From: Pedobacter sp. ISL-64
Lineage (GTDB): Bacteria; Bacteroidota; Bacteroidia; Sphingobacteriales; Sphingobacteriaceae
Assembly (NCBI RefSeq): GCF_018613605.1
Contig: NZ_JAGGPU010000011.1
Coordinates: 62,001 to 126,000, forward strand
DNA: 64,000 bases
Direction of reading: 5' to 3'
The notes under the pieces were generated by a model that worked only from the letters and a program-made list of their open reading frames with translations, was not told where the DNA came from and made no database searches. A program made the position numbers and the translations under genes. Below, in pieces: positions 26,141 through 35,057 of this stretch (within the stretch, counting starts at the first letter, position 1; each line of letters begins with the position of its first letter).

Positions 26141-27253
26141 ATGAATAATTCCCCAAAAATTATCATATCAGGTGGTGGCACCGGCGGGCATATTTTTCCC
26201 GCCGTGGCCATAGCCAATGCGCTAAAACGCATGGTGCCAACCTGCGAGATTTTGTTTGTGGGTGCAATAGGTCGCATGGAGATGGAAAAAGTTCCCGCGG
26301 CCGGATATAAAATTATTGGCTTGAACATTAGTGGAATGCAGCGCGGCTCGATTGTGAAAAATCTGGCGCTTCCGTTCAAAGTAATCGGTAGTGTGCGCAA
26401 AGCCATGCAGATTATCAATGATTTTAAGCCCGATGCCGTAGTAGGTGTTGGAGGTTATGCCTCAGGCCCACTATTGTATGCAGCCTCTTTGAAAGGAATT
26501 CCTTACCTCATCCAGGAACAGAATTCTTATGCCGGAATAACCAATAAATGGTTAGGTAAAAAGGCTTCAAAAATCTGTGTTGCCTTTGATGATATGGATC
26601 AGTTTTTTCCAGCTGACAGGATATTGAAAACAGGAAATCCTGTCCGCCAGGAGGTAATTGATATTAAAGGAAAACATTTTCAGGGTGCCGAACTGTTAAA
26701 GCTCGATCCATTGAAAAAGACCATTATGGTTACCGGTGGAAGTTTAGGCGCAGGTACGCTGAATAAGGCAATTGAAAAACACTTACCCGATATCCTTGCT
26801 CAAGATGTGCAGGTGATCTGGCAAACAGGTAAATATTACTACAAAGAGATTATAGAAAGATTGGGTTTAGCATATCATCCCAATGTTCGCATCCTTGAAT
26901 TTTTAAATAAAATGGACCTCGCTTATGCAGCAGCAGATGTAATTGTGAGCCGGGCAGGAGCTGGAACCATAGCAGAACTTTGTTTGATTAAAAAACCAGT
27001 GATATTGGTGCCTTCGCCAAATGTTGCAGAAGACCATCAAACCAAAAATGCGATGGCCCTGGTTAAAAATGCAGCAGCAATATTAATTAACGACCGCTCT
27101 GCAGAAGACACTTTGGTTAAAGAAGCATTGGCGTTATTAAATAACAAAGAACAGTGTGAAAAACTTTCAGAAAATATAGGTGAAATGGCATTGCCATCGG
27201 CAGACGAAATTATAGCGAACGAAGTATTGAAACTAATAAAGCGGAAAGACTAA
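26141..27253 (+). CDS. murG: UDP-GlcNAc:lipid I N-acetylglucosaminyltransferase
   Basis: Peripheral membrane GT-B glycosyltransferase that adds GlcNAc to lipid I, forming lipid II; 370 residues. The N-terminal glycine-rich loop IISGGGTGGHIFPAVAIANAL, a second G-loop GVGGYASGP, the linker YLIQEQNSYAG, the third loop VTGGSLGAGTLN and the donor-site SRAGAGTIAEL followed by PSPNVAEDHQTKNA are all present and in the usual order. It is separated from the preceding four-helix gene by a family A repeat and from murC by a 167-base gap with family C repeats. Confidence 0.97.
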   Translation: MNNSPKIIISGGGTGGHIFPAVAIANALKRMVPTCEILFVGAIGRMEMEKVPAAGYKIIGLNISGMQRGSIVKNLALPFKVIGSVRKAMQIINDFKPDAVVGVGGYASGPLLYAASLKGIPYLIQEQNSYAGITNKWLGKKASKICVAFDDMDQFFPADRILKTGNPVRQEVIDIKGKHFQGAELLKLDPLKKTIMVTGGSLGAGTLNKAIEKHLPDILAQDVQVIWQTGKYYYKEIIERLGLAYHPNVRILEFLNKMDLAYAAADVIVSRAGAGTIAELCLIKKPVILVPSPNVAEDHQTKNAMALVKNAAAILINDRSAEDTLVKEALALLNNKEQCEKLSENIGEMALPSADEIIANEVLKLIKRKD

Positions 27254-27416
27254 AGTAAAAAGACCAAAGTCTGAAGGCAAAAATAGGTAGAGAATAAAAA
27301 TAAATAACATAACTGGAGTATTGAAAGGAAGCTTTAAGCTTTGGTCTTTCAACTTTCAGCTTAAAACAGTAGAAAGGCGGGCTTTAAGCTTTAGTCTTTC
27401 CACTTTTAGCTTAAAA
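27254..27416. repeat. Intergenic repeat family C: tandem direct copies plus inverted copy
   Basis: Two 36-base direct copies lie at 27331-27366 and 27381-27416, differing at three positions by eye (both start GCTTTAAGCTTT and end AGCTTAAAA). An inverted, shorter relative (AAAGTAAAAAGACCAAAGTC, starting at 27251) lies at the left end, so the segment can fold. Confidence 0.75.
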
Positions 27417-27420
27417 TAAA

Positions 27421-28776
27421 ATGGAACTAAGTAAAATAAATAGGGTTTTCTTTGTAGGTATCGGTGGTATCGGCATGAGTGCGCTTGCCCGTTATTTTGC
27501 TAAACGCGGACAAGTAGTTTGTGGTTACGATAAAACCAGGACTAAGCTGACCGAAACCTTAGAGCAGGAAGGCATTCTCATTACGTATCTTGATGAAGCC
27601 TCTTCGCTGCCCTGTGCATTTTTGGATGATCATGATGATACCCTTGTGGTTTACACTCCAGCGATTCCAAAAGATGCTAAAATTTTAAACCATTTTATAA
27701 ATAAAGGTTTTGCACTTAAAAAACGTTCTGAGGTTTTAGGGATCATCAGTAAAGGAATGTTCTGTATCGCAGTTGCGGGTACACATGGCAAAACCACAAC
27801 ATCATCTATAGTTGCGCATATTTTAAAAGATACCGGCTACGATTGTACCGCTTTTTTAGGTGGGATAACCAGTAACTATAACAGTAATGTGCTTTTCGGT
27901 AAGAACAATGTTGTAGTGGTAGAGGCCGATGAATACGACCGTTCTTTCCTAACCTTGCACCCGGATGTAGCCGTGGTTACTTCTATGGATGCAGATCACC
28001 TGGATATTTACGGAGATAAAAGTCACCTCGAAGAATCTTTCCGTTTGTTTGCCGGTCAACTTAAAGCAGAAGGTGTGCTTTATGCGCACGAAGGACTACC
28101 GCTTGAAAAAAGCACCAGTTATGCGGCAAGTTCAACGGCAACTGCAAAGGCAGAAAATTTAAGGGTAGAAGGGTCGAAATTTGTGTTCGATTATACCGAT
28201 AATACACAAAGTATCAAAGATATTAGTTTAATGCTACCCGGTAAGCACAATGTCGAAAATACAACGGTTGCCATTGCCATTGCGCTGCAATTGGGTATTG
28301 ATGCAAATAAGGTGAAACAGGCGGTTGCCAATTTTAAGGGTGTTAAACGCCGCTTTGAGTATATTGTGAATAATGGCAATCAGATTTATATTGATGATTA
28401 TGCACATCATCCTGAAGAACTGAGGGCTTGTTTTGATGCGGTAAGACAGTTGTATCCAGATAAAAAGCTAACGGTGATTTTTCAGCCGCACCTCTTCACA
28501 CGGACAAGGGATTTTGCTGATGAATTCGCAAAAGTTTTAAGCACGGCTGATGAACTGATGCTGCTGGAGATTTATCCCGCAAGAGAATTGCCGCTTGAAG
28601 GGATAAATGCACAGTTTTTATTGGATAAAATCACTTTGGCAGATAAAAAAATATGTGGAAAAGATTTTGTGGTTCAGCATGTTAAGGACACAAAACCTGA
28701 ATTAATTTTAACAGTAGGTGCGGGAGATATCGACACGATTATCGAACCCCTTAAAAATACTTTAAACAATGCTTAA
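27421..28776 (+). CDS. murC: UDP-N-acetylmuramate--L-alanine ligase
   Basis: Cytoplasmic Mur ligase that adds L-alanine to UDP-MurNAc, 451 residues. The N-terminal UDP-binding loop FFVGIGGIGMSALARYF, the ATP loop VAGTHGKTTTSSI, central-domain VVEADEYDRSFL with MDADHLDIYG, and C-terminal DDYAHHPEELRA and FQPHLFTRTRDF mark a complete MurC. The start directly follows the family C repeat. It overlaps ftsQ by 8 bases. Confidence 0.97.
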   Translation: MELSKINRVFFVGIGGIGMSALARYFAKRGQVVCGYDKTRTKLTETLEQEGILITYLDEASSLPCAFLDDHDDTLVVYTPAIPKDAKILNHFINKGFALKKRSEVLGIISKGMFCIAVAGTHGKTTTSSIVAHILKDTGYDCTAFLGGITSNYNSNVLFGKNNVVVVEADEYDRSFLTLHPDVAVVTSMDADHLDIYGDKSHLEESFRLFAGQLKAEGVLYAHEGLPLEKSTSYAASSTATAKAENLRVEGSKFVFDYTDNTQSIKDISLMLPGKHNVENTTVAIAIALQLGIDANKVKQAVANFKGVKRRFEYIVNNGNQIYIDDYAHHPEELRACFDAVRQLYPDKKLTVIFQPHLFTRTRDFADEFAKVLSTADELMLLEIYPARELPLEGINAQFLLDKITLADKKICGKDFVVQHVKDTKPELILTVGAGDIDTIIEPLKNTLNNA

Positions 28777-30034
28777 ACGGATAAACTGGAGCGCAATTTT
28801 TACTGGCTTTGCCTGGCTGATCAGCTTGGCAGGGGTGGTGGTGCTTTTGAGTTTTATCAATGTGAAGAAACAGACAGTTAAATGTACCGATGTTAAGATC
28901 CTGATTCCCGGAGCTGATAATTTTATTGAGCGGGAAGAAATCGATGCCATTTTAAAAGAAGATCAAGGTGTTCTTTTAGGTCGTAATCTCGAGAATATCA
29001 ATATTCATAAGATCGAGAAAAAACTGCAGTCTAACCCTTACATCGGTTTTGCTAAAGTATATGTAGATATGGATGGAGTACTGCACATTGAAGTAAAACA
29101 ACGCCAGCCCATCCTTCGCATATTGAACGAGAACGGGCAGGATTTTTACATTGATAATGATGGACTGAAAATGCCTATTTCATCAAACTTCACTGCCAAT
29201 GTGCTTGTGGCAACAGGGCATATTACAGAGGTTTTTGGAAGCAGAGTTGATACCCTGCATACGCAATTGGCAAGAGATTTATATAAAACTGCGCAGTATA
29301 TTAAGCAAGATACCCTTTGGGATGCTCAGATAGAACAGATTGTGGTTGATCAGAAAAACGACATCGAACTGATCCCAAGAGTAGGTAATCAACGTATTGT
29401 TTTGGGTAATGCCGATTCGCTTGAAAAGAAAATGAAGAACCTGTTGCTGTTCTATAAAAAAGCAATGCCGCAAGTAGGTTGGGATACTTATAAAACCATC
29501 AATATTAAATATACCAACCAGATTGTTTGTGAAAAAAGAGATTCGACAGAATTAGGGAAAAAAGCAAAAACAATTTCTGCTGCCGATAGTTTGAGGATAC
29601 AACGAAACGTAACCGATTCACTGATCAACAGCACAATTGTGGCGGCTATGGATGACCGGCCAGAGGCAGATGAAGCCGAAAAGGTGACACCTAAAAGAGA
29701 AGCGCCCAAAAAGCCCGAAGCTAAAAAAATTGAGCCTAAAAAGGTAGAGGTAACGAAGATAGAAGCCAAAAAGCCCGAGCCTAAAAAAGCAGAAGTGAAA
29801 AAGGAGGCATCTAAAAAAACAGTACCAGTTAAAACAGAAGTAAAAAAGTCAGCGGTTGCGCAGGCCGCCAAACCGAAGGAAACAAAGCCAGCGGATAAAA
29901 AAGAAAAACCGAAGCAAACGGTAACAACACAGCCAAAGCCGGCAAAATCTGAGGCCCAATTGAAGAAAGAGAAAGAGGCAAGAGAGAGAGAAATCAGGGC
30001 CCTGGAAAAACAGTATAAAACTCAGCAAAATTAA
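28769..30034 (+). CDS. ftsQ: FtsQ-like division protein with long charged tail
   Basis: Bitopic division protein of 421 residues at the ftsQ position. One membrane helix near residues 9-29 is followed by a POTRA-like periplasmic domain (VKILIPGADNFIEREEIDAIL, then a VYVDMDGVLHIEVKQRQPI segment) and the FtsQ beta domain. From about residue 295 to the end there is a tail of about 125 residues built from degenerate KKPEAKK / KPEPKKAEVKK units, rich in Lys, Pro and Glu, ending in a charged helix. Most FtsQ proteins end after the beta domain, so this tail is unusual; it would lie in the periplasm and could bind peptidoglycan or partners. It overlaps murC by 8 bases and precedes ftsA by 5. Confidence 0.85.
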   Translation: MLKRINWSAIFTGFAWLISLAGVVVLLSFINVKKQTVKCTDVKILIPGADNFIEREEIDAILKEDQGVLLGRNLENINIHKIEKKLQSNPYIGFAKVYVDMDGVLHIEVKQRQPILRILNENGQDFYIDNDGLKMPISSNFTANVLVATGHITEVFGSRVDTLHTQLARDLYKTAQYIKQDTLWDAQIEQIVVDQKNDIELIPRVGNQRIVLGNADSLEKKMKNLLLFYKKAMPQVGWDTYKTINIKYTNQIVCEKRDSTELGKKAKTISAADSLRIQRNVTDSLINSTIVAAMDDRPEADEAEKVTPKREAPKKPEAKKIEPKKVEVTKIEAKKPEPKKAEVKKEASKKTVPVKTEVKKSAVAQAAKPKETKPADKKEKPKQTVTTQPKPAKSEAQLKKEKEAREREIRALEKQYKTQQN

Positions 30035-30039
30035 CGAAT

Positions 30040-31398
30040 ATGGACAAGGCAAAATTTACCAGTCAGTCGCCCATCGTAGTAGGATTGGATATCGGTACTA
30101 CAAAAATTTGTGTTATCGTTGGTCGTAGAACACAACACGGTAAGATAGAAATCTTAGGAATAGGCAAGGCAGAATCGGCGGGTGTGACACGTGGAGTGGT
30201 TTCTAACATTCAAAAAACCGTGCAGGGTATTGCTCAAGCAGTTGAAGTAGCAAGCGGACAATCCAATGTAGAGATACAGGTGGTAAATGTGGGTATTGCT
30301 GGTCAGCACATTAAGAGCTTACAGCACAGAGGAATTTTAACAAGAAGAGAATTAAACAACGAAATCGGTAAAAAAGATATCGATAAGCTGATTGATGATA
30401 TGTTTAAACTGGTAATGCCGCCGGGTGAGGAAATCATCCATGTATTGCCACAAGAATTTACCATCGATAACGAACCGGGAATCAAAGATCCGATCGGTAT
30501 GGCAGGGGTTCGCCTTGAAGCTAATTTTCATATCATTTCTGGTCAGGTTACGGCTGTAAAAAATATCATCAAATGTGTAAACAATGCAGGTCTGCAAACT
30601 CAGGATTTAATTCTTGAGCCATTGGCTTCTTCTGAATCGGTGTTGAGCGAGGAAGAAAAAGAAGCCGGTATTGCATTGGTTGATATTGGTGGTGGTACTA
30701 CAGACATTGCCATTTTCCACGAAGGTATTATCCGTCACACGGCAGTTATCCCTTTTGGTGGCAATAGTGTTACCGAAGATATCAGAGAGGGCTGCTCTGT
30801 AATGCGCAACCAGGCTGAGTTATTAAAAACACGTTTTGGTTCTGCATTGGCAGAAGAGAATAAAGAAAACGAAATTATTTGTGTTCCGGGTTTACGTGGC
30901 CGCGAACCAAAAGAAATTTCGGTTAAAAACCTGGCTTATGTCATTCAGGCACGTATGGAAGAAATTATTGAGCACGTATATTACGAGATCAAATCTTCTG
31001 GCTATGAGAAAAAACTGATCGGTGGTATTGTAATTACCGGTGGTGGTGCTTTATTAAAACACTTATCTCAGGCAGTTGAATATGTAACCGGTTTAGATTG
31101 TCGTATTGGTTACCCGAACGAGCATTTATCTAAATATGAAGATATGCCTAAAACCATTTATGATGATCTGAAAAGCCCGATGTATGCAACTAGTGTAGGT
31201 TTGTTGATCAAAGGAATCCAAAAAGCAGAAGAGTTAATTGAAGAAATGAAACAGCCTGGCGTTTTTGTAGAAAAACCAAAAACAGCCAAAGAAAAAGAGA
31301 AACGCGGACCAGGTTTGTTTGATAAATTACTGGCAAAAACAAGAACTTTCATTCAGGATGACATGAATGTAAGCGATGAAGATTACTTAAAAAGTTAA
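30040..31398 (+). CDS. ftsA: Cell division protein FtsA
   Basis: Actin-like cytoplasmic ATPase that tethers FtsZ to the membrane, 452 residues. The phosphate-1 loop VGLDIGTTKICVIVGR (about residues 13-28), the phosphate-2 region ALVDIGGGTTDIAIF and the adenosine motif GGIVITGGGALLKHL are visible, with the FtsA-specific SHS2 insertion between the first two. The C-terminus is extended by about 50 residues containing RGPGLFDKLLAKTRTFI, an amphipathic segment expected to act as membrane anchor, as in other Bacteroidota. It is 5 bases after ftsQ and 130 bases before the ftsZ ATG. Confidence 0.97.
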   Translation: MDKAKFTSQSPIVVGLDIGTTKICVIVGRRTQHGKIEILGIGKAESAGVTRGVVSNIQKTVQGIAQAVEVASGQSNVEIQVVNVGIAGQHIKSLQHRGILTRRELNNEIGKKDIDKLIDDMFKLVMPPGEEIIHVLPQEFTIDNEPGIKDPIGMAGVRLEANFHIISGQVTAVKNIIKCVNNAGLQTQDLILEPLASSESVLSEEEKEAGIALVDIGGGTTDIAIFHEGIIRHTAVIPFGGNSVTEDIREGCSVMRNQAELLKTRFGSALAEENKENEIICVPGLRGREPKEISVKNLAYVIQARMEEIIEHVYYEIKSSGYEKKLIGGIVITGGGALLKHLSQAVEYVTGLDCRIGYPNEHLSKYEDMPKTIYDDLKSPMYATSVGLLIKGIQKAEELIEEMKQPGVFVEKPKTAKEKEKRGPGLFDKLLAKTRTFIQDDMNVSDEDYLKS

Positions 31399-31402
31399 TT
31401 AC

Positions 31403-31450
31403 TTTTCCACAAAAGATGAGTTTTCCACATTATCAACAGTTGTGGAAAAC
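31403..31450. promoter_or_regulatory. Cluster of DnaA-box-like sequences before ftsZ
   Basis: TTTTCCACA occurs at 31403-31411 and 31421-31429, and in reverse as TGTGGAAAA at 31441-31449. The last two form a 10-base inverted repeat around an 11-base spacer that itself holds TTATCAACA. TTTTCCACA fits the relaxed DnaA box TTWTNCACA. The same word occurs at 15939-15947 before mraZ and 34698-34706 before the histone-like gene. Confidence 0.5.
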
Positions 31451-31528
31451 GTCTGTTGAAAAAGTGTTAATATTACATTGAGTAATGAACAGAATTTAAA
31501 AATTTTTAAACAACTGATTCATAAAGAT

Positions 31529-33154
31529 ATGCAGTTCGAAATGTTAAAAGATAAGTCTTCAATCATCAAGGTAATTGGTGTTGGAGGCGGTGGCGGCAAC
31601 GCAGTGAACCATATGTACCTGTCTGGTATTACTGGTGTGGATTTTATTATTTGTAATACAGATGCCCAGGCTTTGGAATCTAGCCCAATACCTAACAAGG
31701 TACAATTAGGTGCTAGCTTAACCGAAGGAATGGGGGCTGGTTCTATCCCTGAGGTTGGTAAAAACTCAGCTATAGAGAATATAGATGATATTAAGGCAAT
31801 GTTAGGCAGTACAACCAAAATGCTCTTTATTACAGCAGGAATGGGTGGTGGTACCGGAACAGGAGCTTCTCCAATCATTGCGAAAGCAGCTAAAGAACTT
31901 GATATTTTAACTGTTGCCATCATTACTACACCATTTTCTTTCGAAGGAAAAAGACGTAGGCTGCAGGCAGATGAAGGAATGGAAGAGTTGAAAAAATACG
32001 TAGATTCTTACTTGGTAATTTCTAATGATCGCCTGCGTGAAATCTTCGGAAACTTAACCTTAGGCTCTGCCTTTGGCCAGGCCGACGATATTTTAACCAC
32101 GGCTGCAAAAGGTATCGCAGAGATCATCACAGTTCCAGGTTATATCAACGTGGATTTTAAGGATGTGCGTACTGTAATGAAAGATAGTGGCGTAGCCATT
32201 ATGGGTAGTTTTGCCGCTGAGGGCGAAGACCGTGCATTACAGGCAGTTGAAGGCGCTTTGGCTTCCCCATTGTTAAAAGATAATGAAATCGAAGGTGCCC
32301 GTTATATTTTATTGAATATTAGTTCTGGTCTGCGTGAAGTAACCATGGATGAGGTTTCGATTATTACCGATTACATTCAGGAGAAAGCTGGTTTATCGGC
32401 TGATTTAATCTGGGGTAACTGTACCGACGAATCTTTAAGCGATAAACTTTCAGTAACCATTATTGCTACAGGTTTCCAAACATCAGAAGAACGCGTAAAC
32501 GAAGAAAAAAATAAAAAGAAAATATCACTTTTAACACCTGAAGAAGCACCGCTAGTTCGTCCCGTTGAACCAGTAAACTCTTTCATTCAGCCTAAAACAA
32601 CGCCATCGTACGAGCCTGTTTTAAAAACGAAGGAAGAAGTTTCGCAGGCAGATCTTTTTGGTGGTATGTTCAATAAATCGGAACCTCAAAAAGTTCAGGA
32701 GCCAGAAAATAACGTGGTTCGCCATACTTTGATGGAGGAAGAACCCCAGATAGAAGAAGCACAGGAAACTGGCTTTGAGTTTGAGGTAAAATTAGCTGAA
32801 ACTAATTTTGTGTTCGAAACACCGGCTGCCCAAATGCCGCCAATGCCTGAGCCTGAAATTGAAATGCCGGTTGTAGGTTTAGACGATGACAAAAGTGATG
32901 AATCGATGGAAGAGCAATTGAAAAAATCTAAAGAACGTATTTTGCGTTTAAAAGATTTAAGTATGAAATTGCGTACAACCAATGGTTTACAGGAGCTGGA
33001 AAACGAACCTGCTTATAAACGCAAGCAAATGCAGTTGCAACAAGTTCAGCATTCTTCTGAATCGCAGGTGAGTAGGTTTACTTTAAGCAACGATCAGGAT
33101 GGTGGTACTGAGATCAGACCTAACAATTCTTTCTTGCACGATAACGTTGATTAA
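31529..33154 (+). CDS. ftsZ: Cell division protein FtsZ
   Basis: Tubulin-like GTPase that forms the division ring, about 541 residues. ATG at 31529 is chosen: it starts MQFEMLKDKSSIIKVIGVGG, the common Bacteroidota N-terminus; an upstream TTG at 31478 would overlap the regulatory region. The signature loop GGGTGTGASPI, the T-loops NTDAQAL and ITTPFSFEGKRR and the C-terminal GTPase-activating region are intact. A long linker rich in Glu and Pro (about residues 320-480) precedes a C-terminal segment with YKRKQMQL and the end SRFTL ... EIRPNNSFLHDN, which probably binds FtsA. It ends the dcw cluster, before a strong terminator. Confidence 0.97.
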   Translation: MQFEMLKDKSSIIKVIGVGGGGGNAVNHMYLSGITGVDFIICNTDAQALESSPIPNKVQLGASLTEGMGAGSIPEVGKNSAIENIDDIKAMLGSTTKMLFITAGMGGGTGTGASPIIAKAAKELDILTVAIITTPFSFEGKRRRLQADEGMEELKKYVDSYLVISNDRLREIFGNLTLGSAFGQADDILTTAAKGIAEIITVPGYINVDFKDVRTVMKDSGVAIMGSFAAEGEDRALQAVEGALASPLLKDNEIEGARYILLNISSGLREVTMDEVSIITDYIQEKAGLSADLIWGNCTDESLSDKLSVTIIATGFQTSEERVNEEKNKKKISLLTPEEAPLVRPVEPVNSFIQPKTTPSYEPVLKTKEEVSQADLFGGMFNKSEPQKVQEPENNVVRHTLMEEEPQIEEAQETGFEFEVKLAETNFVFETPAAQMPPMPEPEIEMPVVGLDDDKSDESMEEQLKKSKERILRLKDLSMKLRTTNGLQELENEPAYKRKQMQLQQVQHSSESQVSRFTLSNDQDGGTEIRPNNSFLHDNVD

Positions 33155-33174
33155 AACAAACCAAATATAATTTT

Positions 33175-33205
33175 AAAGCCCCGAAGTAAAATCGGGGCTT
33201 TTTTG
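33175..33205 (+). terminator. Rho-independent terminator after ftsZ
   Basis: A 10-base perfect stem AAAGCCCCGA / TCGGGGCTTT with a 7-base loop leads into a T-run. It marks the end of the dcw transcript. Confidence 0.9.
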
Positions 33206-33320
33206 GCATAAAATTGGAGTGTTAAAAAATCTTAATTAACACCTAAAAGATCATTAGGTTGATTTTAAGACGAATAAAGCTTAAATTCGCAAAATTTTAT
33301 TATAAAAAACAGATAATACA

Positions 33321-34562
33321 TTGGATATATTTGATAAGATAGCAAAGCACATGGGGCCACTTGGGCAGCACCAGAAATGGTCTCATGGGTATTTCTCATT
33401 TCCAAAATTAGAGGGAGAAATTGCACCTCACATGCAGTTTCGTGGAAAAGAGCATTTGGTTTGGAGTTTAAACAACTACTTAGGCTTAGCCAATCACCCG
33501 GAAGTTAGAAAGGCAGATGAAGAGGCTGCGGCAAAATTTGGTATGGCTTACCCTATGGGTGCCCGTATGATGAGCGGTAACTCAAACTATCATGAACAGC
33601 TGGAGCAAGAACTCGCAGAATTTGTGGGAAAACCAGACGCATTTTTATTAAACTACGGTTATCAGGGGATGGTATCGATTATCGATACTTTGGTTGACAG
33701 GAATGATGTTGTGGTATATGATGCAGAATCGCATGCCTGTATTGTAGATGGATTACGTTTGCACATGGGTAAACGATTTGTTTATAAACATAATGATATT
33801 GAAAGTGCCCGTAAGCAGTTAGAGCGTGCTACCAAACTGGTCGAAGAAACTGGTGGTGGTATTCTTTTAATTACCGAAGGTGTTTTTGGAATGAGCGGAG
33901 CTCAGGGTAAATTGAAGGAAATTGTTGATCTTAAAAAAGATTTCAACTTCCGTATTCTGGTTGATGATGCACATGGTTTCGGTACAATGGGTAAAACCGG
34001 TGCAGGTACACACGAAGCACAAGACTGTATCGATGGAATTGATGTTTATTTTGGAACCTTCGCCAAGTCTATGGCGGGTATTGGTGCTTTTGTTGCTTCA
34101 ACAGAGCAAATTACCAATTTCTTAAGGTATAACATGCGTTCTCAGACTTTTGCCAAGGCATTACCAATGCCAATGGTAATCGGTTTGTTAAAACGCTTAG
34201 AATTGCTAAAAAGCAAACCGGAATTAAAAGATAAACTTTGGGAAATTGCAATGACCCTGCAAAAAGGATTACGCGAACGCGGATTCGATTTAGGTGTTAC
34301 CGATTCGGTAGTTACACCGGTTTTCTTAAAAGGCGAACTTTCTGATGCTACTGCAATTACTTACGATTTACGCGAGAACTATAGCATCTTTTGCTCAATC
34401 GTTGTTTATCCGGTAATTCCAAAAGGTATGATCGAACTCCGTTTAATTCCTACAGCTGTTCATACACTGGAAGATGTACAACGTACTTTAGATGCTTTTA
34501 GTGAAGTAGCTGAAAAATTAGAAAACGGATATTATAAAGAGAATCTTTTCGCTACCGTTTAA
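33321..34562 (+). CDS. PLP-dependent alpha-oxoamine synthase family enzyme
   Basis: Cytoplasmic fold-type I PLP enzyme of 413 residues in the family of serine palmitoyltransferase, KBL (glycine acetyltransferase) and BioF, which join an amino acid to an acyl thioester with loss of CO2. Seen: WSLNNYLGLANHPEV at the start, MGARMMSGNSNYHEQLE, the cofactor-binding VDDAHGFGTMG, and the Schiff-base lysine in TFAKSMAGIGAF (where most relatives have TFSKSLA). Sphingolipid- and sulfonolipid-forming Bacteroidota have several such enzymes, so a lipid role is plausible, but the exact substrate cannot be told. Start codon is TTG at 33321. It is a single-gene unit between two terminators. Confidence 0.8.
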   Translation: MDIFDKIAKHMGPLGQHQKWSHGYFSFPKLEGEIAPHMQFRGKEHLVWSLNNYLGLANHPEVRKADEEAAAKFGMAYPMGARMMSGNSNYHEQLEQELAEFVGKPDAFLLNYGYQGMVSIIDTLVDRNDVVVYDAESHACIVDGLRLHMGKRFVYKHNDIESARKQLERATKLVEETGGGILLITEGVFGMSGAQGKLKEIVDLKKDFNFRILVDDAHGFGTMGKTGAGTHEAQDCIDGIDVYFGTFAKSMAGIGAFVASTEQITNFLRYNMRSQTFAKALPMPMVIGLLKRLELLKSKPELKDKLWEIAMTLQKGLRERGFDLGVTDSVVTPVFLKGELSDATAITYDLRENYSIFCSIVVYPVIPKGMIELRLIPTAVHTLEDVQRTLDAFSEVAEKLENGYYKENLFATV

Positions 34563-34580
34563 GGTCTATATAAATTTTAC

Positions 34581-34614
34581 AAAGCCCTTTAAATACGTTT
34601 AAAGGGCTTTTTTG
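34581..34614 (+). terminator. Rho-independent terminator
   Basis: A 13-base perfect stem AAAGCCCTTTAAA / TTTAAAGGGCTTT with a TACG loop (34594-34597) is followed by a T-run. Confidence 0.9.
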
Positions 34615-34824
34615 TTGAAATTGTTTCTGTAAAAATCTGTATTTCAGTTACTTGACATAATTCTTTTGTGGAGAATATGTTTATAAAAGTATAGAATGTG
34701 GAAAAAAATGGCGTAGAAGGCTGTTTTTTATTGTTCTAAAAATTTTTTTATTTCACCAAACCCTTTAAATTAGAGTAAGATAATTAAAAACTAAAACCTT
34801 AAAGAACCATAGGAGTAATTAAAA

Positions 34825-35001
34825 ATGAAAAAATTCGAAGAAGTAAAAAGTTTAGTGGCGGCTTTAGAAGCTGATGCAGACAAATTTTATAACAAAGGTA
34901 ACAGCGCAGCTGGAACCCGTATACGTAAAGGTATGCAGGATTTGAAAAATTTAGCTCAGGCCATCCGTTTAGAAGTTCAGGAAACTAAAAACAAAGCTTA
35001 A
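34825..35001 (+). CDS. Histone H1-like small basic protein
   Basis: Small protein of 58 residues, translated by eye: it starts MKKFEEVKSLVAALEAD, continues DKFYNKGNSAAGTRIRKG and ends RLEVQETKNKA. The AAGTRIRKGMQDLKNLAQ stretch is the hallmark of the Hc1/histone H1-like family of Bacteroidota, which probably binds DNA non-specifically. It is too small to be found by length-based gene calling. A good Shine-Dalgarno (AGGAG, 34811-34815) lies 9 bases upstream. It is a single gene followed by an exceptionally long terminator hairpin. The 210-base AT-rich leader holds TGTGGAAAA (34698-34706). High expression is expected but not shown. Confidence 0.88.
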   Translation: MKKFEEVKSLVAALEADADKFYNKGNSAAGTRIRKGMQDLKNLAQAIRLEVQETKNKA

Positions 35002-35013
35002 GCGATCTAAATA

Positions 35014-35057
35014 TTATAACAAAAAAAAGCCTCATTAGAGGCTTTTTTTTGTTATAA
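35014..35057. terminator. Long perfect hairpin terminator after histone-like gene
   Basis: A perfect 20-base stem (35014-35033 with 35038-35057) and an ATTA loop. The stem contains A8 and T8 runs around GCCTC/GAGGC, so it would work in both directions. Confidence 0.9.

Noticed and set aside
31478..31528. TTG start for ftsZ
   Set aside because: Adds 17 residues not seen in FtsZ N-termini; ATG at 31529 gives the standard start.
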